13,514 nucleotides of DNA from DATAFT01 sp035544635 (GTDB taxonomy: Bacteria; Acidobacteriota; Thermoanaerobaculia; Multivoradales; Multivoraceae). Of this stretch, positions 6,838 through 13,052 are shown one piece after another. Numbering within the stretch: position 1 is the first letter of the stretch; each line of letters opens with the position of its first letter. The stretch covers positions 1-13,514 of the forward strand of contig DATKDQ010000437.1 of assembly GCA_035544635.1 (NCBI GenBank), read 5' to 3'. The notes under the pieces are model-generated. The model was not told where the DNA came from. It searched no databases and worked only from the letters and a program-made list of their open reading frames with translations. Made by a program: the position numbers and the translations under genes.

Positions 6838-9403
6838 GGCTCCCCTCCAGCATTTTCTCGACCTCCTCCTTGAGCGCGAGCTGAGCTTCCTCCGACAACT
6901 TCCTTCCGGCTGCGGTGAGATGAAAGACGTCGATGGCGCGATCGCCTTCGGTCGAGATCAGCACCAGGTCGACGTCGGATCCATGGCGTGAGATGACCAG
7001 GCTGACCCGGTGCAGGAGACCCGGCGCGTCCTGTGCCACGATCTCGAGGACGCTGTAGCGGCGGGAGTGCTCCGAGTCGAAGCGGACGATGGGAGCGACC
7101 CGACGGGGCGGGGGCCGAAACAGCAGACCGCTCTCCCGCCGCTCGAGGAGAACGGCCACGTCCTGGCGCCCGGCGACCACCTCGCGCAGCAGGGTCTCGA
7201 ACTGCTCGGTCCCGCCCTCGTTCTTGCGGAAGAACCCCTCGCGGTCGGTGAACTGGAAGATGTCGAGCACCAGGCCGGAGGGGCTGGTCATCGCGCTACC
7301 GCGCAGGATGTCCATGCCGAAATAGGACAACACCCCGCAGAGGTTCGAGAACAGGAAGGGACGGTCGAGCGCGACCACCGCCAGCTCCCACACCCCGCCC
7401 TTGCGCTCCAGGAACAGGTGCACCTGGTCGGGACTGATGTCGCGCGACAGCCGCGCGTGGCGGTAGATGTCCTCGCGCTCGAACAGCGCGAGATAACGCT
7501 GTGGAAAGCCCTCGAGGAAGTGCGCCAGCTCGCCCTCCCCGAGGTCGGGCGGCCGGGTGGCCTGAAGCGAAGCGACCGCGTCCTGGCCGCGCTCGATCAC
7601 CTCGTCGCCGTAGCCCATCGTGAGCTGGTTGTAGGCGTCCACGTAGAGCCGCCACAGGAGCTCCTCGCGCCACGGCGTCAGCGTCTCGGTCGAGACCGCC
7701 TCGACGTCGGCCAGCGTCATCAGACAGAGCATCTTGAGGTGCTCCTCGGTCGCGACCAGACGCGCGAAGCGGCGCACGACCTCGGGATCCTCGGTGTCAC
7801 GGCGGAAGGCCACCACCGACATCGCCAGATGCTGCAAGATGAGGAACTCGACGGTCTGGCGCGCGTCTCCCGAGATGCCCATGCGATCGAGCATGCCCTG
7901 CGCCATGCGCGCGCTCTCGGAGGCGTGATCGTCCTCCTTCCACTTGCCGACATCGTGGTAGAGGAGCGCCAGGACGAGCAGCTCCGGCTGGTCGAGCTCG
8001 GCGAGGATCGAGCCGAACCGCTCCCGCGAAGGCTGCTCGGGCTCGAGCAGCCGCTCGATGCCGCGGATGGTGAGCAGCGTGTGCTCGTCGACCGTGTACT
8101 TGTGGAAGAAGTCGCGGATCACGCGGCACGAGATCGCCTGGAGCTCGGGAAAGAAGCGCTCCAGCAGGCCGCAGTCGTGGAGCTCGGAGAGACGCGCGTA
8201 CAGGCCCGGGCGCGGCCGCAGCGAGCGCAACAGGCGCCGGGCATCGGCGGCGCCGGCGAGCAGGTCCGTGACCTCGTACGAAGGGCCCTCGCGCTCGAAC
8301 AACGCCAGCGCCGACGGCGCCAACGCAGCGCCGTGGTCGAGCGCGGCCTCCAGCGCTGCGAGCCACGACGCGGGCTGGTCGGCCGCGTGGCGCTCGTCGG
8401 CGAACCCGACGCCTTCGGCGCCGAGTACGAGGTTTCCTCCGAGCTCGATGCGCGCGCCGGCCCCGTAGAGCGGCCGCGCCAGCCGGCGCGCGCGCTCGAG
8501 CCCGCGCGTGACCGCGCGCGCGTAGCGAAAGTACTCGCCCATGAGCGACTCGACGCGCTGCTGGGCGTGCGTCCCGAAGCAGCCGAGGCGCTCGGCCGTC
8601 GTCTCCTGCAGGTCGTGCGAGAGCACGTTCTGGTTGCGGCCGGCCTCGAGATGCAGCCCCGAGCGCACCCGCAGCAGGAAATCCTCAGCCTGCGCGAGCC
8701 GCGCGTCGTCGATCGAGCCGCGCAGCGCGGACGGATCGGCCAGCGAGAGCAGGAGCCTCGCCGCTGAGATGTCGCGCAGGCCGCCGGGCGCGTCCTTTGT
8801 GTCCGGCTCGAGCTGGTAGAGGGTGTCATTGTACTGGCGATGGCGCTCCTCGATCAGCGCGTGGAGCGCGTCACCCACCTCCGCCCGCGCCCCCTCGAGC
8901 GACCGCGCGAACTGTTCACGCGCGCGCTCGAACAGCGCGTCGTCGCCGGCCAGCGGACGGGCGTCCATGAGCGCGAGCAGGAACAGCGGGTTGTCCCGCT
9001 CGAGCTCCCCGAAGTCCTGCAGCAGCCGAACCTGATGGCCCACCTGCAGATGAAGGTCCCACAACGGATGCAGGACCGCCTTGACGAACCGCTCCTCGGC
9101 GCGTCCGATGCGCCCGTCGAAGACCAGCAGCAGGTCGAGGTCGGAGTGCAGGCAGAGCGCGCGCCGGCCATAGCCTCCGAGTGCCGAGACCGACACCGCG
9201 GAGCGCGCCAGAGGCCGCGCGTCGTCGACGATGGACCGGATCAGCTCGTCGACCCGATCGGAGAAGCGCTGGTGCGCCGCACGGCCGCCCTGCCCGTTGC
9301 GAACATCGTGCGCGAACGCCGCACGCGCGGCACCGAGCTGGACTTCGAAGCGCTTGAGGCGCGCTGCCGACGCCCGCTCACGGAAGGTCGAGGTGGTGGG
9401 CAT
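6824..9403 (-). CDS. glnD: [protein-PII] uridylyltransferase / uridylyl-removing enzyme
   Basis: Primary glutamine sensor: it uridylylates PII when glutamine is low and removes UMP when glutamine is high. From the ATG at 9403 the product is 859 residues (family about 850-940). The nucleotidyltransferase motif GGYGRRALCLHSDLDLL (76-92) holds catalytic Asp88 and Asp90. The HD hydrolase domain has HKYTVDEH (434-441) and LLYHDVGKWKEDDH (480-493, His483-Asp484). Two glutamine-binding ACT domains follow, at about 672-750 (WELAVVALDRPFLFSNL) and 784-855 (SVLEIVAQDAPGLLHRVS). The start is uncertain: no good ribosome site precedes 9403. In-frame ATGs exist at 9442 and 9601, but the extra residues are low-complexity Arg/Gly/Ala-rich, so I chose 9403, which gives the usual family N-terminus. 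The frame is open far upstream through amtB-2, an effect of GC-rich coding. The gene ends inside glnB. Confidence 0.96.
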   Translation of the reverse strand: MPTTSTFRERASAARLKRFEVQLGAARAAFAHDVRNGQGGRAAHQRFSDRVDELIRSIVDDARPLARSAVSVSALGGYGRRALCLHSDLDLLLVFDGRIGRAEERFVKAVLHPLWDLHLQVGHQVRLLQDFGELERDNPLFLLALMDARPLAGDDALFERAREQFARSLEGARAEVGDALHALIEERHRQYNDTLYQLEPDTKDAPGGLRDISAARLLLSLADPSALRGSIDDARLAQAEDFLLRVRSGLHLEAGRNQNVLSHDLQETTAERLGCFGTHAQQRVESLMGEYFRYARAVTRGLERARRLARPLYGAGARIELGGNLVLGAEGVGFADERHAADQPASWLAALEAALDHGAALAPSALALFEREGPSYEVTDLLAGAADARRLLRSLRPRPGLYARLSELHDCGLLERFFPELQAISCRVIRDFFHKYTVDEHTLLTIRGIERLLEPEQPSRERFGSILAELDQPELLVLALLYHDVGKWKEDDHASESARMAQGMLDRMGISGDARQTVEFLILQHLAMSVVAFRRDTEDPEVVRRFARLVATEEHLKMLCLMTLADVEAVSTETLTPWREELLWRLYVDAYNQLTMGYGDEVIERGQDAVASLQATRPPDLGEGELAHFLEGFPQRYLALFEREDIYRHARLSRDISPDQVHLFLERKGGVWELAVVALDRPFLFSNLCGVLSYFGMDILRGSAMTSPSGLVLDIFQFTDREGFFRKNEGGTEQFETLLREVVAGRQDVAVLLERRESGLLFRPPPRRVAPIVRFDSEHSRRYSVLEIVAQDAPGLLHRVSLVISRHGSDVDLVLISTEGDRAIDVFHLTAAGRKLSEEAQLALKEEVEKMLEGSHETG

Positions 9404-9541
9404 GACCGCGGGTCTGCCGCTCCCGAGGGAGCGGCCGAGCATAGCGTACCGCGCCGGGACGGGCGCAGTTTCATCGCGCCGAGCGAGGCTGCCGATGGCG
9501 CCGCCCGGGACTCGGCCGCGCCCGCCCCGGCGGCGCACGGA

Positions 9542-9562
9542 GCCGCCCCTCGCCGGGGCGGC
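9542..9562 (-). terminator. hairpin between amtB-2 and glnD
   Basis: GCCGCCCC and GGGGCGGC form a perfect 8-bp stem with a 5-nt loop in the 224-bp gap downstream of amtB-2 and upstream of glnD. No T-run follows on the minus strand, so it may be an imperfect amtB-2 terminator or a leader structure of glnD. The rest of the gap shows no convincing promoter. Confidence 0.4.
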
Positions 9563-9627
9563 GCCGCAGGCGCGCGGAGCGTTGGCGGTCGCTCGAGCCA
9601 TGACGATCCCCCCGCGCGCAGCAGCAG

Positions 9628-10992
9628 CTAGATGATCTCCGCGCTCATCTCCTGCGCGGCGGGAACGAAGCCGGGGTAGGCCTCGATCCCGTGCTCGCCG
9701 ACATCCAGGCCCTCGAGCTCCTCCTGCGGCGACACCCGAATGCCCATGGCCACCTTGAGCAGGAGCCAGATCACCGTACTGGCGGCGAACACGAACGCGC
9801 CGATCGCCGCGATCCCGATCGCCTGGGTCACGGTCTGGGCGATGCCACCGCCGAAGAACAGACCACCCTCGATGGCGAACAGGCCCACGGCGAGCGTTCC
9901 CCACATACCGTTGACCAGATGCACGCTCAATGCGCCCACCGGATCGTCGATCCTGACCTTGTCGAAGAAGAGCACCGAGTAGACCACCAGGACACCGCCG
10001 ATGGTGCCGATGAGGACCGAGCTGGAGACGCTCACGGCGTTGCACCCGGCAGTGATCGCCACCAGGCCTGCCAGCCCTCCATTGAGGATCATGGTCAGGT
10101 CGGGCTTGCCGAGCTGCACCCAGGCCGTCACCGTCGCGGCGAGCGCGCCCGCGGCGGCCGCCATGTTGGTGTTGAGCGCGATGCTCGCGATCGCGGCGGG
10201 GTCGGCAGCCATCGTCGAGCCCGGGTTGAACCCGAACCAGCCCAGCCAGAGGATGAGCGCGCCGAGGGTCGCCAGCCCCATGTTGTGGCCAGGGATCGGA
10301 CGCACGCCGCCGTCGGGCAGGTACTTGCCCCGGCGCGGCCCGAGGAGAATCGCCCCCGCCAGTGCGGCCCACCCACCGACCGAGTGGACCACGGTCGACC
10401 CGGCGAAGTCGGCGAACCCGATGGCGCTGAGCCAGCCGCCGCCCCATGCCCAGTGACCGCCCACCGCGTAGACCGTCGCGACCAGCACTGCCGAGAACAG
10501 GATGAACGCGGAGAACTTGACGCGTTCGGCGACCGCACCGCTGACGATGGTGGCGGCGGTGGCCGCGAACGCGAGCTGGAAGAAGAACTTCGCCTCGAGC
10601 GGCACGCCCGTCCAGCCGAGCGAGGAGAAGACGCCCTGGTAGGCGTCGTCCATGGCCGGGCTGTTGTCGCCGCCCAACAGGAACCAGCCCGAGGAGCCGA
10701 AGAGCGCGTTGCCGTCGCCGAACATCAGGGCGAAGCCCACCGCCCAGAACGCGATCGAGGACAGCCCGAACACGATGAAGTTCTTGGCCAGGATGTTGAC
10801 CGCGTTCTTGGCGCGGCACAGGCCGGTCTCGAGCATCGCGAAGCCGGCGTTCATGAAGAACACCAGCATCGCGGCCACCAACACCCAGAGGGTGTCGAGC
10901 GCCACCTTGGTCTCCGGTTCGATCCCCTGCGCGAGCGCCGGGGTCGCCAGGGCGGAACAGATGAGCAGGCCGAAGAGGGCCTTCCGACGCAT
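9628..10992 (-). CDS. amtB: ammonium transporter, Amt family (second copy, Amt1-like)
   Basis: Inner-membrane trimeric ammonium channel. It is 454 residues long with a signal peptide (RRKALFGLLICSALATPALA, cleavage near 21/22) and about eleven hydrophobic helices. FAMLETGLCRAKNAVNILAKN (51-71) matches the Amt signature near helix 1-2. ADFAGSTVVHSVGG (194-207) holds the recruitment Asp195 and first pore His203. GALSVHLVNGMWG (353-365) holds the second pore His358. The C-terminal tail IRVSPQEELEGLDVGEHGIEAY (418-439) matches the conserved Amt tail contacted by GlnK, then runs about 15 residues further than in amtB-1. AAGGAGA (10997-11003 on the minus strand) is a good ribosome site 4 nt before the ATG. 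A sigma-54 promoter lies about 70 bp upstream. It diverges clearly from amtB-1 in sequence, so it is not a recent duplicate and may differ in affinity or role. Confidence 0.96.
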   Translation of the reverse strand: MRRKALFGLLICSALATPALAQGIEPETKVALDTLWVLVAAMLVFFMNAGFAMLETGLCRAKNAVNILAKNFIVFGLSSIAFWAVGFALMFGDGNALFGSSGWFLLGGDNSPAMDDAYQGVFSSLGWTGVPLEAKFFFQLAFAATAATIVSGAVAERVKFSAFILFSAVLVATVYAVGGHWAWGGGWLSAIGFADFAGSTVVHSVGGWAALAGAILLGPRRGKYLPDGGVRPIPGHNMGLATLGALILWLGWFGFNPGSTMAADPAAIASIALNTNMAAAAGALAATVTAWVQLGKPDLTMILNGGLAGLVAITAGCNAVSVSSSVLIGTIGGVLVVYSVLFFDKVRIDDPVGALSVHLVNGMWGTLAVGLFAIEGGLFFGGGIAQTVTQAIGIAAIGAFVFAASTVIWLLLKVAMGIRVSPQEELEGLDVGEHGIEAYPGFVPAAQEMSAEII

Positions 10993-11058
10993 GTCGTCTC
11001 CTTGCGTAGGTCTCGGTTGAGCTCCGAACGCGGCTGCGCGGTGTCGGAGCCGACGCGG

Positions 11059-11074
11059 AGCAAGAGACGGGCCA
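11059..11074 (-). promoter_or_regulatory. sigma-54 (-24/-12) promoter of amtB-2
   Basis: Read on the minus strand the site is TGGCCCGTCTCTTGCT. It matches TGGCac-N5-TTGCw, with exactly 10 bp between the -24 GG and the -12 GC. The predicted start is near 11048, giving a leader of about 56 nt before the amtB-2 ATG. It lies between the amtB-1 terminator and amtB-2, so the second transporter can be induced independently. The position and spacing fit, but no activator site upstream is obvious. Confidence 0.7.
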
Positions 11075-11086
11075 CCCCGCCCCGAT

Positions 11087-11132
11087 CGACCGCAGGCCCG
11101 CGAAAGGCCCGATGGCGCTGGACCTGCGGTCG
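11087..11132. repeat. 10-bp inverted repeat upstream of the amtB-2 promoter
   Basis: CGACCGCAGG (11087-11096) and CCTGCGGTCG (11123-11132) are perfect inverted arms separated by 26 bp. The inner arm begins 13 bp upstream of the sigma-54 site. The arms could be two binding sites for a regulator, or a long-loop hairpin; nothing in the sequence decides between these. Confidence 0.4.
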
Positions 11133-11205
11133 CAGGGCGCGGCTCGCGCAGCGTCCGCCGGCGGACAAAAGCGTAAGGCGACGGAAGGTGGAGAACAGGA
11201 ATGTA

Positions 11206-11236
11206 GGGTCCGAGCTGGCCGCTCCAGCCCGGACCC
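11206..11236 (-). terminator. intrinsic terminator of amtB-1
   Basis: GGGTCCG/CGGACCC (7 bp), one A/C mismatch, then GCTGG/CCAGC (5 bp) around the loop CCGCT make a strong 31-nt hairpin, beginning 17 nt past the amtB-1 stop. On the minus strand it is followed by a T-rich stretch, TACATTCCTGTTCTCC. It separates amtB-1 from the amtB-2 promoter. Confidence 0.7.
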
Positions 11237-11253
11237 CGAGCGGGAGTCTTCGA

Positions 11254-12564
11254 TCAGGTCGCGTACGCGCTCTCGCGATGCTGGTCGACGTCGAGCCCTC
11301 CCTCTTCGGCTTCGCTCGAGACGCGCAGCCCCATCACGACGTCGAGCACCTTGAGGATCACGAAGGTGACGAGCGCGGAGTAGACCCACGTGATGAGCAC
11401 CGCGAGCGCCTGCACGCCGAGCAGCGACGGGTTGCCGTGGAGGAGGCCGTCGCCGCCGCCGGAGTTGACGGCAGTCGACGCGAAGACGCCGGTCAGGAGA
11501 GCGCCCACCGTTCCTCCGATTCCGTGCACACCGAAGACGTCGAGGGAGTCGTCGATGCCGGTCCGGGCACGGTAGCTGACCACGCCGAAGCAGACCATCC
11601 CACCGAGCGCTCCGATCGCGAGCGCCGCCAGCGGGCTGACGAATCCCGCCGCGGGCGTGATCGCGACCAGGCCGGCCACCGCGCCGCTCGCGGCGCCGAG
11701 CGCCGTCGGCTTGCCCTTGACGAACCAGTCCATGAGGATCCAGGCCAGAGTCGCCGCCGCAGCCGCCGTGTTGGTGGCGACGAAAGCGCCGGTGGCCAGG
11801 CCGCCGGCCGAAAGCGCGCTGCCCGCGTTGAAGCCGAACCAGCCGAACCACAAGAGACCGGCGCCGAGCAGCGTGAACGGCAGGTTGTGCGGCGGCATCG
11901 GCGTGTCGGGGAAGCCACGCCGCCGGCCGAGCACGATGGCGGCGACCAGCGCGGAGACCCCCGAGCTGATGTGAACCACGGTGCCGCCCGCGAAGTCGAG
12001 CGCCCCCATGCCGCGCAGGTACCCGCCGACCGCCCATACCCAGTGCGCGATGGGGTCATAGACCAGCGTCGCCCACAGCACCATGAAGACGAGGAAGGTC
12101 TTGAAGCGCATGCGCTCGGCGATGGCGCCGGTGATCAGCGCGGGGGTGATGATCGCGAACATGCACTGGTAGATCATGAACGTCTGATGCGGGATGGTCG
12201 CCGCGTAGTCGGCGTTGGGCTCGAGCCCGACGTTCGACAGGCCGAGGAACCCGAGCCCTCCGATGAACCCTCCGATGTCCGGGCCGAACGCCAGGGTGTA
12301 GCCCCACAGGACCCACTGCACGCCGACGATCGCCAGGGCCACGAAGCTCTGCATCAGCGTCGCCAGCACGTTCTTGCCGCGAACCATGCCGCCGTAGAAG
12401 AACGCCAGCCCGGGCGTCATCAGCATGACCAGAGCCGCGCACAGCAGGACGAACGCCGTATCTCCGGTGTCGACGGCATTGGCGGCGATCTCCTGGCCAG
12501 ACTGCCCGAACGCAGGTCCGGCCAGGAGCAGCGCCGCTGCCCCCACGATCGCAAAGCGACTCAT
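11254..12564 (-). CDS. amtB: ammonium transporter, Amt family (first copy)
   Basis: Inner-membrane ammonium channel of 436 residues. A signal peptide (residues 1-20, MSRFAIVGAAALLLAGPAFG) precedes about eleven transmembrane helices. PGLAFFYGGMVRGKNVLATL (51-70) is a classical Amt signature. DFAGGTVVHISSG (190-202) carries Asp190 and pore His198. GVHGIGGTVGALL (345-357) carries the second pore His347. The tail LRVSSEAEEGGLDVDQHRESAY (413-434) is the conserved GlnK-contact tail, so the channel is probably closed by deuridylylated PII from the same locus. The start at 12564 is set by GGAGGAGG (12568-12575 on the minus strand), 3 nt from the ATG. A longer reading frame reaching 12693 is rejected because it would run through the sigma-54 promoter. 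A terminator follows, so this is probably a single-gene transcript. Confidence 0.97.
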   Translation of the reverse strand: MSRFAIVGAAALLLAGPAFGQSGQEIAANAVDTGDTAFVLLCAALVMLMTPGLAFFYGGMVRGKNVLATLMQSFVALAIVGVQWVLWGYTLAFGPDIGGFIGGLGFLGLSNVGLEPNADYAATIPHQTFMIYQCMFAIITPALITGAIAERMRFKTFLVFMVLWATLVYDPIAHWVWAVGGYLRGMGALDFAGGTVVHISSGVSALVAAIVLGRRRGFPDTPMPPHNLPFTLLGAGLLWFGWFGFNAGSALSAGGLATGAFVATNTAAAAATLAWILMDWFVKGKPTALGAASGAVAGLVAITPAAGFVSPLAALAIGALGGMVCFGVVSYRARTGIDDSLDVFGVHGIGGTVGALLTGVFASTAVNSGGGDGLLHGNPSLLGVQALAVLITWVYSALVTFVILKVLDVVMGLRVSSEAEEGGLDVDQHRESAYAT

Positions 12565-12634
12565 AGGCCTCCTCCGCGAAGCCGAGACGATAGGTGTGGT
12601 TGGCGAGGACGATCCTCCCCCTTCCCCCGGCAAA

Positions 12635-12650
12635 AGCAAGACCGGCGCCA
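12635..12650 (-). promoter_or_regulatory. sigma-54 (-24/-12) promoter of amtB-1
   Basis: On the minus strand the site reads TGGCGCCGGTCTTGCT. TGG and TTGCT match the consensus and the -24 GG and -12 GC are exactly 10 bp apart. The predicted start is near 12624, leaving a 60-nt leader with a strong ribosome site before amtB-1. It agrees with nitrogen-starvation induction through an NtrC-type activator. Confidence 0.72.
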
Positions 12651-12736
12651 CTCCGGACAGATCCTCATTCTCCCTTCCAACACCAGACGACACAGTGGCT
12701 TACGAAAGAGTTGCCGAAGCCGTCTCGAAGCCGCGA

Positions 12737-12783
12737 CGACACAACCCTGTCGCGCCGAAGTCGATCGGCTACAAAAATGTAGC
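12737..12783. promoter_or_regulatory. paired palindromes, possible activator (NtrC-like) enhancer
   Basis: CGACA-N6-TGTCG (12737-12752) and GCTAC-N6-GTAGC (12768-12783; the arms extend to 6 bp, GCTACA/TGTAGC) share the same 16-bp geometry. Their centres are 31 bp apart, close to three helical turns, and lie about 121 and 152 bp upstream of the predicted amtB-1 start. Paired NtrC sites upstream of enterobacterial glnA have a similar spacing. The half-sites do not match the enteric GCAC core, so the identity of the bound protein is inference. Confidence 0.45.
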
Positions 12784-12798
12784 AACGCGAGATCGCCT

Positions 12799-12815
12799 CT
12801 AGCGTCCGAGTAACT
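12799..12815 (+). repeat. 17-bp direct repeat, left copy
   Basis: CTAGCGTCCGAGTAACT occurs here and identically at 12990-13006, bracketing the 75-bp tandem repeats. It could be a target duplication or part of a repeating intergenic module. Sequence beyond the two copies (gcgtc against cacgg) does not match. Confidence 0.7.
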
Positions 12816-12835
12816 GCGTCCCATCTGTGCGGGGC

Positions 12836-12989
12836 GCGAAGCGCCAGCGCCGTCCTCGGCGCCAAACACCATCTAGCCGGAGGAACGTGCTATTCAGCAC
12901 GTTCCGGAGGCGGAGCGAAGCGCCAGCGCCGTCCTCGGCGCCAAACACCATCTAGCCGGAGGAACGTGCTATTCAGCACGTTCCGGAGG
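12836..12989 (+). repeat. two identical 75-bp hairpin repeats
   Basis: Copies at 12836-12910 and 12915-12989 are identical over 75 bp and separated by 4 bp (period 79). Each holds a small stem GCGCCG/CGGCGC with loop TCCT, and a strong stem GGAACGTGCT-ATTC-AGCACGTTCC at 12882-12905 and 12961-12984 (10 bp, 4-nt loop). Identity between copies suggests a recent duplication or an active repeat family of REP or MITE type. No coding sequence or transposase is present. Confidence 0.8.
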
Positions 12990-13006
12990 CTAGCGTCCGA
13001 GTAACT
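12990..13006 (+). repeat. 17-bp direct repeat, right copy
   Basis: CTAGCGTCCGAGTAACT, identical to 12799-12815, directly abuts the end of the second 75-bp repeat and lies just before the candidate promoter of the response regulator. Confidence 0.7.
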
Positions 13007-13011
13007 CACGG

Positions 13012-13040
13012 CTGACACTGCGCTACCCTTCTGCGAGAAT
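13012..13040 (+). promoter_or_regulatory. weak candidate sigma-70 promoter for the response regulator
   Basis: CTGACA (5 of 6 to the -35 consensus), a 17-bp spacer, then GAGAAT (4 of 6 to the -10). The predicted start near 13047 would leave only about 6 nt before the ATG at 13053, so the transcript would be nearly leaderless or the true start codon would be further in. Confidence 0.3.
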
Positions 13041-13052
13041 TCGGCGCGGATC

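Larger units (their letters stand above)
12565..13052. other. 488-bp divergent control region between amtB-1 and the response regulator
   Basis: No gene is supported here. In order it holds the amtB-1 leader, a sigma-54 promoter (12635-12650), two 16-bp palindromes (12737-12752 and 12768-12783), a hairpin repeat array bracketed by 17-bp direct repeats (12799-13006), and a weak candidate promoter for the response regulator (13012-13040). Short open frames crossing it lack ribosome sites and family features. Confidence 0.7.

Noticed and set aside
9425..9470. TATGCT as a -10 element for glnD
   Set aside because: No matching -35 at the right distance, and a single hexamer of this kind is expected by chance.
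9404..12037. Open frame extending glnD upstream to 1737 codons
   Set aside because: It runs out of frame through amtB-2 and part of amtB-1. The upstream part is Arg/Gly/Ala-rich, typical of a shadow frame in GC-rich DNA, and GlnD homology begins near 9403.
12565..12693. 43-residue N-terminal extension of amtB-1
   Set aside because: It would overlap the sigma-54 promoter, and the strong ribosome site and signal peptide point to the ATG at 12564.
9691..12813. 1040-codon plus-strand open frame opposite the two amt genes
   Set aside because: Composition is Glu/Arg/Asp/His/Ala-rich without any domain, and it is antisense to two clear membrane transporters.
12836..12989. CRISPR array
   Set aside because: There are only two 75-bp copies, with a 4-bp spacer and internal hairpins, and no cas genes.
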